From assembly GCF_900096955.1 (NCBI RefSeq), contig NZ_FMYL01000015.1, positions 1-47,192 of the forward strand: a DNA stretch of 47,192 nt. Direction: 5' to 3'. The translations under genes were made by a program, and so were the position numbers. The notes under the pieces are model-generated. The model was not told where the DNA came from, did not search any database, and worked only from the letters and a program-made list of their open reading frames with translations. The DNA is from Acinetobacter boissieri. GTDB taxonomy: Bacteria > Pseudomonadota > Gammaproteobacteria > Pseudomonadales > Moraxellaceae. Positions 8,078 through 17,119 of this stretch are shown here, in pieces. How positions within the stretch are numbered: the stretch's first letter is position 1; each line of letters begins with the position of its first letter.

Positions 8078-8545
8078 TTACCACTGTCTACGGCGTTTGG
8101 TATAGATATAGCCTGCTAGAATAAAGCCTAAAATTACGCCAACCCCCAGTGTTGCAGCACCATACATAAATAACTGTGCTGTACGTTCACTTTGTAATAC
8201 TTGAACTTGTACACCAAGATTATCATTTTTGAGTTGTAATTCTTGGTTGTGTGCCAATGCATCAAGATTGGCTTTCTCAAGTTGTTGCATACGTACTTCT
8301 TGATTTTTGACCAAGGCCTTTATTTTTAAGTCATCTTCAGCTCTTTTTTGCGCCAGCTGAGCTGGGGAGTTGGGTTCAACTAAAGGTGCAGGCCCTTTTT
8401 TGACTGTGGGTACAGCAGTCACACTACTTGCATTTGCAGGTGCTGTTGCAGTGGGCTGAGCAGGTTGTATAGAGGGTTCTACCGCCCAAGTCATGGACGG
8501 AATAAGTAGCATGCTCGCAAGGAAACGACATACAACATGGCGCAT
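8078..8545 (-). CDS. Exported coiled-coil protein with C-terminal membrane anchor, unknown
   Basis: A 155-aa protein I cannot assign to a named family. It has an N-terminal signal peptide (MRHVVCRFLASMLLIPSMTWA, cleavage likely after AWA near residue 21), an Ala/Pro/Thr/Val-rich segment (about 22-55), a coiled coil (about 62-120) and one membrane helix (about 124-145), followed by the basic tail TKRRRQW. The topology suggests a periplasmic coil tethered to the inner membrane with a short cytoplasmic end. The ATG at 8545 is used rather than the upstream ATG at 8590 because it starts the signal peptide. It is 4 bases after yciI and 15 before mnmC, so it belongs to that operon. Confidence 0.75.
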   Translation of the reverse strand: MRHVVCRFLASMLLIPSMTWAVEPSIQPAQPTATAPANASSVTAVPTVKKGPAPLVEPNSPAQLAQKRAEDDLKIKALVKNQEVRMQQLEKANLDALAHNQELQLKNDNLGVQVQVLQSERTAQLFMYGAATLGVGVILGFILAGYIYTKRRRQW

Positions 8546-8549
8546 AATG

Positions 8550-8852
8550 TTAGCCTTTAGGAAAAACTTGAATGAATGGTTTAACGTCAATATGGCGGTA
8601 AACGCCTGCTTTTAGGTATGGTTCTTCTGCGAGCCATGCATCTAGTGCTTCTCTTGATGCAAAATCAACAACCAAAGTACTGCCATAAAAGCCATCTTGA
8701 AGCTGATCTGGGTTTTTAGGCATTGGACCAGCAAGTATAAGTTGGCCTGCAGCATCTAGTTTTTCTAAGCGTGTCACATGGTCTGGTCGGGCAGCAAGAC
8801 GTTGCTCCAATACATTTTCATGGTCTGTACAAGTCACCACATATAGAGCCAT
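8550..8852 (-). CDS. yciI: YciI-family protein
   Basis: A 100-aa protein with the dimeric alpha+beta barrel (ferredoxin-like) fold of YciI. The conserved His-Asp region ARPDHVTRLEKL and the segment GQLILAGPMP are both present, as is YLKAGVYRHIDVKPF. Enzymatic activity of YciI proteins is largely undefined; the His and Asp are thought to form the active site. It lies between yciB (24 bases upstream) and the coiled-coil gene (4 bases downstream), matching the yciB/yciI neighbourhood of other gammaproteobacteria. RBS AGGAG is present before the ATG. Confidence 0.88.
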   Translation of the reverse strand: MALYVVTCTDHENVLEQRLAARPDHVTRLEKLDAAGQLILAGPMPKNPDQLQDGFYGSTLVVDFASREALDAWLAEEPYLKAGVYRHIDVKPFIQVFPKG

Positions 8853-8876
8853 TTCAATCTCCTTTTAAATAGTATT

Positions 8877-9488
8877 TTAGTTATCTGATTTAAAGTGTTT
8901 TCTGAGTAAAATAAATTGCCCAATAATAAATGAAAACATCACGAGCATATCACCAAATGAGGTAAATTCGCCCCAGTATTTGCCATTCATAAAGATAAAT
9001 GCAAAGAAGACATGTAGTGAACACATCACAAAAAACATACCTGCCCATGCATAGTTGAGTTTGCGCCAACCTTGTACTGAAAGTTCGAGTACAGGCCCAA
9101 ACATGCGTTTGATCAGAGGCGTTCGTTCTTTGTTAAAGAGCGGTGAGAGCAAAAATGCCCCTGCAAATAAAAGGTTTAGTAGCGCAGCTTTGAGCTTGAT
9201 ATAAAAATCATCGTTTAGCATAAGTGTTACGCCACCAAAAACGACGGTCATGAACAAAATTAACCATTGTTGCTTTTCGAGGCGAAATTTTTGGGAGATA
9301 AACAAAGCAGTATAGACGACAAGCATTGAAATGATGAGTGCTGCAGTTGCGACTAAAATATTATTATTGTCTTTACCACCTGCTGAACCAATAAGTGCCA
9401 GTAATGGATGATGTGTATTGCTAGGATCAACAGTTTTATAAAAATAAAAAAATATAATTAAAGGGATAAAGTCCAAAAGTGCTTTCAT
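8877..9488 (-). CDS. yciB: Inner membrane-spanning protein YciB (septation protein A)
   Basis: A 203-aa integral membrane protein with about five or six helices. The start MKALLDFIPLIIFF and the central LLSPLFNKERTPLIKRMFG are characteristic of the YciB/IspZ family, and WRKLNYAWAGMF and KYWGEFTSFG follow. In Shigella the homologue affects septation, and in E. coli it takes part in envelope homeostasis. The open frame continues 50 codons upstream, but those residues are not hydrophobic family sequence and overlap the divergent PHP gene. It heads the yciB-yciI-coiled-coil-mnmC operon. Confidence 0.9.
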   Translation of the reverse strand: MKALLDFIPLIIFFYFYKTVDPSNTHHPLLALIGSAGGKDNNNILVATAALIISMLVVYTALFISQKFRLEKQQWLILFMTVVFGGVTLMLNDDFYIKLKAALLNLLFAGAFLLSPLFNKERTPLIKRMFGPVLELSVQGWRKLNYAWAGMFFVMCSLHVFFAFIFMNGKYWGEFTSFGDMLVMFSFIIGQFILLRKHFKSDN

Positions 9489-9532
9489 GTTAAAGTGTTT
9501 AATCCTATCTCGCGAGTGGTATAGTATAAGAT

Positions 9533-10384
9533 ATGCAGGGTATAGATTTACATACACATAGTAATATATCTGATGGTGTTTTGACCCCTGAAGCCCTTGT
9601 GAAAAAGGCAGCCGATGAGGGCGTTCATACATTGGCACTCACAGACCATGACTCTATGGATGGTGTGCAACGTGCAATAGATACAGCGACTGAGCATGAT
9701 ATAAGAATCATTACAGGTGTAGAAATTTCCAGCCAATGGTCACGTCCGAGTACCAATAAAAACTATGGTGTGCATATTGTGGCGTTAAATATGCAGCATG
9801 TCGAATGTTTAGAAGTAGTATTATGTACGCAAAAGCGTGTTCGAGCAGAGCGAGCACAGCAAATCTGTGAAAAATTAGAAAAAGTATTGAAACATGATTT
9901 TTATGATGAAGTTTTACAGCGTGTAAATGGTCATGCAGATCATATTACTCGTAGTCATATTGCACAGGCATTGTTAGAAAATAGAGTCGTGAGTCGTTTA
10001 CAGCAAGCATTTGACCGATTTTTAAAAGAAGGTAAGCCTGCATATGTTGGTTTAAATTGGATTGACCTTGCAGATACGATTCGAGCGATTGATGAAGCCA
10101 AAGGAATTGCAATACTTGCGCATCCAACGCGTTATGGTTTGTCTGCAACCAATATTCGTTATTTGTTTGAGTTATTTTCTCAGCTCGGTGGACATGCCGT
10201 TGAGTTGCCACCACGTAATGAAAAAGCCTCTACACGGCAAATGATTGATCGCCTAATTTCACAATATGATTTTGACGTGTCTATAGGGAGTGATTTTCAT
10301 GGTGACCATATGCCATGGGCAAAGTTGGGTCAAACCCCTGTACTTAAAGATGGACAGGTGGGTGTTTGGGAAAGTTTCAATTAG
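9533..10384 (+). CDS. rnm: PHP-domain 5'-3' exonuclease, RNase AM type (YciV/TrpH)
   Basis: A 283-aa metal-dependent PHP phosphoesterase. Ligand motifs appear in order: DLHTHSNISDG at the N terminus, TDHDS near 38-42, GVEISS near 62, the HPTRYGL segment near 199 and IGSDFHGD near 255. E. coli YciV (RNase AM) hydrolyses 3',5'-bisphosphate nucleotides and trims the 5' ends of rRNAs. Length fits (E. coli 293 aa). It is divergent from yciB with 44 bases between starts, and its 3' end overlaps the bestrophin gene by 4 bases. The functional call is by family; the gene symbol follows the E. coli name. Confidence 0.85.
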   Translation: MQGIDLHTHSNISDGVLTPEALVKKAADEGVHTLALTDHDSMDGVQRAIDTATEHDIRIITGVEISSQWSRPSTNKNYGVHIVALNMQHVECLEVVLCTQKRVRAERAQQICEKLEKVLKHDFYDEVLQRVNGHADHITRSHIAQALLENRVVSRLQQAFDRFLKEGKPAYVGLNWIDLADTIRAIDEAKGIAILAHPTRYGLSATNIRYLFELFSQLGGHAVELPPRNEKASTRQMIDRLISQYDFDVSIGSDFHGDHMPWAKLGQTPVLKDGQVGVWESFN

Positions 10385-11292
10385 TGTAAATTGTGGTTAT
10401 CCAAAGTAATACTTGGCGGGAGGGATTGTTTGAGTGAGGTGAGTAGCTCTCGCTCTACGAGCCTAACAATAGCGTCGAGTGGTAAATCATTGTCTTGTTT
10501 GCCAAAGGGTTCTTCTATTTCTGCGCCAAGCTTATCTAAACCTAAAAACATATAGGCCAATAAACAGACTAAAACAGGGGTCCAAATACCCAGTACTGTA
10601 CCTAAGCTGAAGGGTAGTAAAAAACAAAAACTATAAACTGCACGGTTTAGTAATACTGCATAGGCATAAGGAAGGGGCGTACCTGCAATACGGTCACAAC
10701 CTGCTTGTACTGAGCCAAGTTCAATGATATGTGTATTTAAATGTGTATATAAAATATCGCTAATTTCCCCCGCTTTATAGGCTTCAAAGAGTTCTTTTTG
10801 CATTAAACTGAGCATGTATTGTGGTGCATTGATGTGGTCTTTTAAGTCGTTGACAGCTTCTGTGCTGAGCGCAATACGTTGTAAGTATTGCTCTAAATCG
10901 GCTGTTTGTTGACGTAATCGATCACGAAGTACATTGGTAAATACCATTAAATGATGAAGCATTCGTTCACGCCGTGGTGTAGATAAAACTTGGCTGTCAC
11001 GATCGATATGGCGTGTTGTGGCAATCAGTGCACCCCATAACTTTCGACCTTCCCACCAACGGTCATAACTGGCATTATTACGAAAGCCTAAAAAAATCGA
11101 TAAAATAATTCCAAATACGGTAAAGCCAAGCGCAGGTACTTGCGGTACATTAATATGATGGTGGTCTGATAAATACACGGCAAGGCTTGAGATTAGCATC
11201 AAAACAATAAGCTCTGGAATAACTTTAGGTAAGATGGTGCCACGCCATGAAAATAGCAGTTGAATAATATTGTTTTTATCTCGGATAATCAT
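10381..11292 (-). CDS. Bestrophin-family channel protein (YneE type)
   Basis: A 303-aa membrane protein of the prokaryotic bestrophin family (UPF0187). It starts with the cytoplasmic N-terminal helix, then two membrane helices (about 25-45 and 52-70), followed by the signature FRNNASYDRWWEGRKLWG. A second hydrophobic pair lies around 205-245 (SFCFLLPFSLG, VLVCLLAYMFLG). The C terminus has EEPFGKQDNDLPLD, which is strongly conserved. Bacterial bestrophins form pentameric ion channels; ion selectivity cannot be read here. It follows radC by 23 bases on the same strand. Confidence 0.88.
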   Translation of the reverse strand: MIIRDKNNIIQLLFSWRGTILPKVIPELIVLMLISSLAVYLSDHHHINVPQVPALGFTVFGIILSIFLGFRNNASYDRWWEGRKLWGALIATTRHIDRDSQVLSTPRRERMLHHLMVFTNVLRDRLRQQTADLEQYLQRIALSTEAVNDLKDHINAPQYMLSLMQKELFEAYKAGEISDILYTHLNTHIIELGSVQAGCDRIAGTPLPYAYAVLLNRAVYSFCFLLPFSLGTVLGIWTPVLVCLLAYMFLGLDKLGAEIEEPFGKQDNDLPLDAIVRLVERELLTSLKQSLPPSITLDNHNLH

Positions 11293-11315
11293 ATTTTAAT
11301 GCTTAAGGTTATGTT

Positions 11316-12014
11316 TTATATGAGTTCGTTTTCTGCAAATGAGAATGAACCTGTTGGGGAGATAATGCAATGGTCAATCAATTTTATTTCTAGTAGATTA
11401 CAAATTTGCTGAATTTGTGCAGTCAAATGGTGATCTGCTTCAGAAGGAACGGCATGCCCAAAAGGGTGAGTATGGCAAATAATAATTTGTGACGCATGCT
11501 GTGCAATAACATGTCTTGTGAATTGGTTACTTGAAAATTGACATTGGTTTAAACTGCCATAAAACAACGTACTAAAATTAAGTTGGCACAGTTCAGCGTC
11601 TAAACACAGCACAGCAAAGACTTCTCGCTTTTCCCCTTGAAGTTGATAACGTAAAAAATCGATGACTTTTTTAGACTCATTAAATGGTTTTTTTGCCAAG
11701 GTATAATCTTGCTCAATATAGCGCCTTCCAAGTTCTTTCACTGCCATAAGCTGTGCATATTTGGTATGACCAATGCCGTGAAATGTGGTGAGCTGTTCCA
11801 AAGTACAGTCAAAAATAGGATTAAGGCCACCAAAGTGCTGAATTAATTGCCGAGCAAGACTAACAGCAGAGTGTTGTTGTGACCCTGAGCGTAAAAAAAT
11901 GGCCAAAAGTTCAGCATCAGATAGACTCTGTGGCCCTTGTTTGAGTAAACGTTCTCTCGGACGTTCTTGCTCGGGCCATGAGTGAATTGGAGATGTTGTG
12001 TGGTAATTGCTCAT
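11316..12014 (-). CDS. radC: RadC/JAB1-MPN domain protein
   Basis: A 232-aa member of the RadC family (PF04002). The N-terminal helix-hairpin-helix part (ERLLKQGPQSLSDAELLAIF and HGIGHTKYAQLMAVKELGRR) is intact. The C-terminal metalloprotease-like JAMM motif is HTHPFGHAVPSEAD, keeping both His and the distal Asp but with Thr and Phe where most RadC proteins have HNHPSG. Despite the name, involvement in recombinational repair is doubtful and the biochemical role is not established. The N terminus is divergent from coaBC by 58 bases. Confidence 0.88.
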   Translation of the reverse strand: MSNYHTTSPIHSWPEQERPRERLLKQGPQSLSDAELLAIFLRSGSQQHSAVSLARQLIQHFGGLNPIFDCTLEQLTTFHGIGHTKYAQLMAVKELGRRYIEQDYTLAKKPFNESKKVIDFLRYQLQGEKREVFAVLCLDAELCQLNFSTLFYGSLNQCQFSSNQFTRHVIAQHASQIIICHTHPFGHAVPSEADHHLTAQIQQICNLLEIKLIDHCIISPTGSFSFAENELI

Positions 12015-12072
12015 GTGATTTGGCGGTTTATGTGCTTGGGTGATGCGTTATTTAATGCTATTGTGAGCCACA

Positions 12073-13359
12073 GTGCAAGATGAGTTGCAATGGGTGAATG
12101 GTTTGAATCAAGAAATAAATTTCAGTAAAAACATTGTATTGGCCGTTACAGGTGGTATTGCTGCCTATAAAAGTGCGATTTTAGTTCGCCGTTTAAAAGA
12201 CTATGGTTTTGACGTGCGTGTGGTGATGACTAAAGGGGCACAAGCATTTGTTACGCCGTTAACTTTCCAAGCACTCTCTGGCAACCCTGTACATACGACT
12301 TTACTTGACCCCGAAGCTGAAGCCGGTATGGGACATATTGAACTTGCACGTTGGGCAGATTTGGTTTTGGTTGCTCCAGCAAGCTGTGATGTAATTGCAA
12401 AATTGGCTCAAGGTTTAGCCGATGATTTGCTCTCTACCATATATCTTGCCACTAAAGCACCCATATGGGTTGCACCTGCAATGAATCAGCAAATGTGGGC
12501 CGCTAAAGCCACACAACGAAATTTAAATACTTTGAATACAGATGGCGTGCATGTGATTGTACCCGATGCAGGTGTACAAGCCTGTGGCGATGTGGGGTTG
12601 GGGCGTATGCCTGAACCTGAAGTTTTAGCAGAGCAGGTTTATTTATATTTTCAACAAAAACAACGTGATTTAGCCAAAAAATTTGGTTTGCTGGCAGGTA
12701 AGCGTGTGGTGATTACGGCGGGGCCTACCCGTGAAGCCATTGATCCTGTACGTTATATTTCAAACCATAGCACAGGAAAAATGGGCTTTGCTTTAGCAAC
12801 GGCATGTTATGCAGCAGGTGCTGAGGTGACTTTAATTGCAGGCCCTGTCAGTTTACCAACGCCACACGGTGTTATACGTGATAACGTCATTTCTGCCAGT
12901 GAAATGCTTGAACAGAGTTTAGTCTATATAAATGCAGGTTGTGATGTTTTTATTGCCACAGCTGCAGTTGCAGATTATAGAGTGGCAGAAATTGCGACCC
13001 AAAAAATTAAAAAATCGGGCGATACTTTAGCGATTGATTTGATTAAAAACCCCGATATTGTAGCGACGATTGCCAAGCAGGCTAAACGCCCATTTATGGT
13101 GGGATTTGCGGCAGAAACACAGCATATTGAAGACTATGCCAATAAAAAATTGGTAGCTAAAAAATTAGATATGATTGCCTGTAATGATGTGTCTAGAGCT
13201 GATATTGGTTTTGCCTCAGACCATAATGCCATGGTGGTGTTCTTTGCACAGCAATATGGAATGTCTGCTCAAAACTTACAGCGTGCCCCAAAATTAGAGA
13301 TTGCACAACAATTGGTTGAGGCCATGTCAACAGCATTACAACAACATAAACTGCCATAG
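12073..13359 (+). CDS. coaBC: Bifunctional phosphopantothenoylcysteine decarboxylase/synthetase
   Basis: A 428-aa enzyme for two successive steps of coenzyme A synthesis. The N-terminal CoaC half (about 15-200) binds FMN and shows AVTGGIAAYKSA, MGHIELARWADL with the catalytic His, PAMNQQMW and ACGDVGLGRMPEPE with the catalytic Cys. The C-terminal CoaB half (about 212-428) has ITAGPTREAIDPVRYISN, ATAAVADYR and KIKKSGD, and ligates cysteine using CTP. GTG at 12073 is the assumed start; no strong RBS supports it, and GTG at 12094 is possible. The usual PASAN loop reads PASCD here. It is divergent from radC. Confidence 0.93.
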   Translation: MQDELQWVNGLNQEINFSKNIVLAVTGGIAAYKSAILVRRLKDYGFDVRVVMTKGAQAFVTPLTFQALSGNPVHTTLLDPEAEAGMGHIELARWADLVLVAPASCDVIAKLAQGLADDLLSTIYLATKAPIWVAPAMNQQMWAAKATQRNLNTLNTDGVHVIVPDAGVQACGDVGLGRMPEPEVLAEQVYLYFQQKQRDLAKKFGLLAGKRVVITAGPTREAIDPVRYISNHSTGKMGFALATACYAAGAEVTLIAGPVSLPTPHGVIRDNVISASEMLEQSLVYINAGCDVFIATAAVADYRVAEIATQKIKKSGDTLAIDLIKNPDIVATIAKQAKRPFMVGFAAETQHIEDYANKKLVAKKLDMIACNDVSRADIGFASDHNAMVVFFAQQYGMSAQNLQRAPKLEIAQQLVEAMSTALQQHKLP

Positions 13360-13366
13360 TAAACTG

Positions 13367-14719
13367 CTATGGCATGTGTTGTATGACTTTTTTATTGGTG
13401 AGATACAGGCGAGTGAGTAGTAAAATACAGGCAATCAGTAGCCCGATATTTAAACTAAACCAAATGGCTTCAGGGCCATGCGTAGAATAGCGAATCCAGT
13501 AAATGCTTAACGGCATGCTAATGCCCCAATAAGAAAAGAGCGTCACCCACATAGACGAGCGTGTATCTTGCATGCCTCGTAAGCAACCTGCGGCACTGAC
13601 TTGTAAGGCATCGAGTAATTGATAGCTAATACAAAAATAAAGTAAAGATAAAGTAATGTGGGCTACACGTAAGTCATGGGTATACAGTGCCGTAATATGT
13701 TCTTTAAAGATTGCAATAATCAGCATAGTGATGCAGGCAGAGCAGGTTGCTGTGACGAGCCCCACATGCTGTACTTTTTTCATGGCAGCCCAATTTTTTT
13801 CGCCATAGTACGTACCAACACGAATGGTCAGCGCAATAGATAAAGACATGGGAATCATAAATAGCTGAGAAGTCACAGAGATGGCAATTTGATGAGCTGC
13901 CACCACGGTATCACCCAAGGTACTTAAAATAATCGCACCTGATGAAAATACACTGACTTCAAAGAAAACAGCAAGGCCAATAGGCACACCCAATACAATA
14001 ATTTTTTTTGCAATGACTGGGTTAAATTTATCCCAACGTGTAAATAGTTGATCACTGTGGTAGGTTTTAGATTTTGCAATGTAGATGGCTAATGTGAATA
14101 GCATCAGCCATTGTAAGATGGCAGTAGCGAAACCACCGCCTGCACTACCAAGTGCAGGGAATGGGCCCATGCCGTACATAAATACATAGTTAAGCGGAAC
14201 AAGCACAACCAACGAAAGTAGACTAATCGCCGTGACTGGACGAGGGTGGCCGAGTGCTTCAGAGTAACAGCGCAATGAAGTGTACATACACACAGCAGGC
14301 ATACCAAAAGCAATAGAACGTAAAAACAAGCTGACTTTAGCTTGTAGGTCTAGTGGTACTTTAAATGTAGACAGCATAAATGGCATGAGCTGTAAAACAA
14401 AAAATGCAAAAATACCCAGTCCCGCAGAGAGCCATAGTGATTGTCTGACAATATAGGCAATATTTTGACGTTGTTTTGCACCAATCGCTTCAGCAATTAA
14501 AGGTGTTGTTGCAATGACAATACTGGCTGACAGGAGCATGATCGGAATCCAAATCCCGACACCAATGGCGATTGCAGCGAGGTCTGCTGCTGAAATTTGC
14601 CCTGCCATAATGGTGTCGATGAGCCCTAGCCCTGCTTGAGAGAACTGAGTCATTAAAATTGGGATCATGAGTGCCAATAATTTTTTGAGTTCAGTGCGAA
14701 AACTCGCAGCCTGTGTCAT
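13367..14719 (-). CDS. abeM: MATE multidrug efflux transporter, AbeM-like
   Basis: A 450-aa protein with twelve membrane helices of the NorM-type MATE family. It closely follows the A. baumannii AbeM pattern as I recall it: FRTELKKLLALMIPILMTQF, GLIDTIMAG, ADLAAIAIGVGIWIP, SEALGHPRPVTAISLL, GLPIGLAVFFEV-like VPIGLAVFFEVSVFSSGA and ALQVSAAGCLRGMQDT. AbeM exports fluoroquinolones, aminoglycosides and dyes in exchange for protons. Length agrees (448 aa). It is convergent with coaBC, 7 bases between stops, and has a 235-bp divergent region shared with hemW. Orthology is likely but is inferred from memory. Confidence 0.85.
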   Translation of the reverse strand: MTQAASFRTELKKLLALMIPILMTQFSQAGLGLIDTIMAGQISAADLAAIAIGVGIWIPIMLLSASIVIATTPLIAEAIGAKQRQNIAYIVRQSLWLSAGLGIFAFFVLQLMPFMLSTFKVPLDLQAKVSLFLRSIAFGMPAVCMYTSLRCYSEALGHPRPVTAISLLSLVVLVPLNYVFMYGMGPFPALGSAGGGFATAILQWLMLFTLAIYIAKSKTYHSDQLFTRWDKFNPVIAKKIIVLGVPIGLAVFFEVSVFSSGAIILSTLGDTVVAAHQIAISVTSQLFMIPMSLSIALTIRVGTYYGEKNWAAMKKVQHVGLVTATCSACITMLIIAIFKEHITALYTHDLRVAHITLSLLYFCISYQLLDALQVSAAGCLRGMQDTRSSMWVTLFSYWGISMPLSIYWIRYSTHGPEAIWFSLNIGLLIACILLLTRLYLTNKKVIQHMP

Positions 14720-14953
14720 ACAAAATACTCTTATATTGCTGTCGTGGTTTTTTTAATAACTAAAGCACCTAATAGGTACTTAAATTGTTCTGATTTAAAC
14801 AGAAGGCAATATAGCAAAATATCATCAAAAAAACTGCTTTTACCTCAGGTATGGTCTTATCGACACAAGATTATTTTGTTGTGACTACCATAATTGATAA
14901 AACAGCATGTTAAGATTAACCTTGAAAAACTGATCTGTAATTGAGTTGAATTT

Positions 14954-16108
14954 TTGACTGTATTAAGCCCCCAAAGTATCCCGTTATCTTTATATATTCA
15001 CATGCCGTGGTGCGTAAAAAAATGCCCATACTGTGACTTTAACTCGCATACTGTGCCTGATGGCACATTGTCTTTAGATTTAGAGCAACAGTATTTAAAG
15101 GCGTTGGTTGAAGACTTAACTACGCAATTTGAATACGTGCAAGGGCGTGAGATTGAAAGTGTTTTTATTGGCGGGGGTACACCGTCACTCATTTCTGCCC
15201 GTGGTTATGCGTGGTTGTTTGAACAGATTAAAAGTAAAATTAACTTCACATCAGACTGTGAAATTACTTTAGAAGCCAACCCGGGTACACTTGAGCATCA
15301 ACCGTTTGAAGAGTATTTAAATGTAGGTATAAACCGTTTGTCACTTGGAGTGCAAACCTTTGATGCTGTACATTTAAATAAATTAGGCCGTATTCACTCG
15401 GCAGACAATGCAACTGATGCCATACAAAAAGCCAAGCAAGCAGGTTTTCGCCGTGTAAATGTCGACTTAATGCATGGCTTGCCTGAGCAAACCTGTGAGC
15501 AAGCACTATTTGATTTAAAGCAAGCGGTAGAACATGGAGCAACACATATTTCTTGGTATCAACTCACGATTGAACCGAATACTGTTTTTTTTCGAACCCA
15601 ACCCATTTTACCGCATGAAAACACTTTAGAAGACATACAAGTCAAAGGTGAGGCTTACTTAACTGCTCAAGGTTTTAAGCAATACGAAGTGTCTGCATGG
15701 CGAAAAGAAGCACCTTCTCGGCATAATATGAATTATTGGCAATTTGGTGATTACTTAGCAATTGGTGCAGGAGCGCATGGTAAAGTGACGTTGCCTGATG
15801 GTGTATACCGTTTTCAAAAGACCCGTTTGCCAAAAGATTATTTAGTACAAATACCCGCCCCGAATATTCAGTGGCAACAGATTGTAGCTAACGATATGCC
15901 TTTTGAATTTATGATGAATGTATTGCGTTTAAACGAAGGTATTCATGCGCAAGCCTATACGCAGCGCACAGGGCTCTCTCTAGCCCATTTACAGCCAAAA
16001 ATTAAGCAACTACAACAACAAGAGCTACTTTGTGATGATGCTGATGTGTTGGCCTGTACCCGCAAAGGCCATTTGTTTTTAAACAGCGTGTTAGAGCAGT
16101 TTTTGTAG
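14954..16108 (+). CDS. hemW: Radical SAM heme chaperone HemW
   Basis: A 384-aa radical SAM protein of the HemN/HemW family. The cluster motif CVKKCPYCDFNSH (CX3CX2C) is close to the N terminus (about 21-33), followed by FIGGGTPSL and LEANPG. HemW carries heme to respiratory enzymes and is not a coproporphyrinogen dehydrogenase; the short N terminus fits HemW rather than HemN. The only in-frame start that keeps the cluster strand LYIHMPWC complete is the TTG at 14954; the first ATG (15002) lies inside the motif. No strong RBS is visible for the TTG. An aerobic hemF is encoded further on. Confidence 0.9.
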   Translation: MTVLSPQSIPLSLYIHMPWCVKKCPYCDFNSHTVPDGTLSLDLEQQYLKALVEDLTTQFEYVQGREIESVFIGGGTPSLISARGYAWLFEQIKSKINFTSDCEITLEANPGTLEHQPFEEYLNVGINRLSLGVQTFDAVHLNKLGRIHSADNATDAIQKAKQAGFRRVNVDLMHGLPEQTCEQALFDLKQAVEHGATHISWYQLTIEPNTVFFRTQPILPHENTLEDIQVKGEAYLTAQGFKQYEVSAWRKEAPSRHNMNYWQFGDYLAIGAGAHGKVTLPDGVYRFQKTRLPKDYLVQIPAPNIQWQQIVANDMPFEFMMNVLRLNEGIHAQAYTQRTGLSLAHLQPKIKQLQQQELLCDDADVLACTRKGHLFLNSVLEQFL

Positions 16109-16120
16109 GATATTGTGTTG

Positions 16121-16924
16121 CTACTTTAAGTTTAAAAAGTCTGCTAAATTGGGTTTACAACCATTCCAAATCTCAAAAGAAACAATTGCTTGACCCACAA
16201 GCATGCCAAAGCCATCGCTGTAGGGAATGCCACGCTGTTCAGCCTGTGCTAAAAATGTAGATGGTTTGCCATAGGCCATTTCATAGGCATGGCTAAATTG
16301 CAGTGCATCGGGGAGTATTAACGCATCACCTGAAAGTGAGGCAGAAGTTGCATTAATGACTAGATCAAACTTACCCGATAAATGCGCTAAGTCACATGCT
16401 TTTATTGATGTAGGGGTAACGAAATCTTGTAAATCTTCAACGAGCTGAGCTGCTCTTGCATAAGTGCGGTTCGCAATCACAATTTCTGTGGCACCAGCAT
16501 GTGCGAGAGGTAATACCACGCCACGGGTTGCACCGCCTGCACCTAAAATCAAAATTTTTACATCTTTTAACGACCAGTTGAGTGCATGAATCGCATCGAC
16601 TAAGCCTTGTCCATCGGTATTATCGCCGTAGATTTTTCCGTCTTTTGACCACAGCGTATTTACGGCTTTTGCAACTTTAGCACGCTGAGTTAATACATCA
16701 CATAATAAAAAAGCATCTTCTTTGAAGGGTACAGTGACATTCATACCTTTACCGCCATGTTTAAAAAAATCGAATACAGTGGCTTTAAATAGTGGTATTT
16801 CTGAAAGTATTTTTTCGTAACGTAATGCGATATTTAATTTTTTTGCAAATGCATGGTGTAATTCAGGTGAGCGAGATTGTTCTATTGGGTTACCAATGAC
16901 TGCAAACTGTTTAATTTGATACAT
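16121..16924 (-). CDS. aroE: Shikimate dehydrogenase
   Basis: A 267-aa NADP-dependent shikimate dehydrogenase, fourth step of the common aromatic pathway (3-dehydroshikimate to shikimate). Substrate-binding SRSPELHH, NVTVPFKED with the catalytic Lys, and NTDGQG with the catalytic Asp are present, as are the dinucleotide loop GAGGATRGV and the NADPH-selecting NRT. The C-terminal helix region DGFGMLVGQA is complete. The ATG at 16924 (MYQIKQFAVIGNP) was chosen because the upstream residues of the longer frame are not conserved. It is convergent with hemW, 12 bases apart. Confidence 0.94.
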   Translation of the reverse strand: MYQIKQFAVIGNPIEQSRSPELHHAFAKKLNIALRYEKILSEIPLFKATVFDFFKHGGKGMNVTVPFKEDAFLLCDVLTQRAKVAKAVNTLWSKDGKIYGDNTDGQGLVDAIHALNWSLKDVKILILGAGGATRGVVLPLAHAGATEIVIANRTYARAAQLVEDLQDFVTPTSIKACDLAHLSGKFDLVINATSASLSGDALILPDALQFSHAYEMAYGKPSTFLAQAEQRGIPYSDGFGMLVGQAIVSFEIWNGCKPNLADFLNLK

Positions 16925-17119
16925 ATGCTTGATTTCATGTCTTGAATAACGGGTATGTAAACATATCATAACAAAAAGATAATTATAAAAACGATAGTTG
17001 TCGATTATTTAGGCTAAGATAAAAATGAGTGTTTAGTATAAGAAGTAAGCGCACGTTGCAATAAATAGCCTGTTGTGTAGGCAAAAACAACAACCTAAAT
17101 AATAAATTTGGAGTTTATA

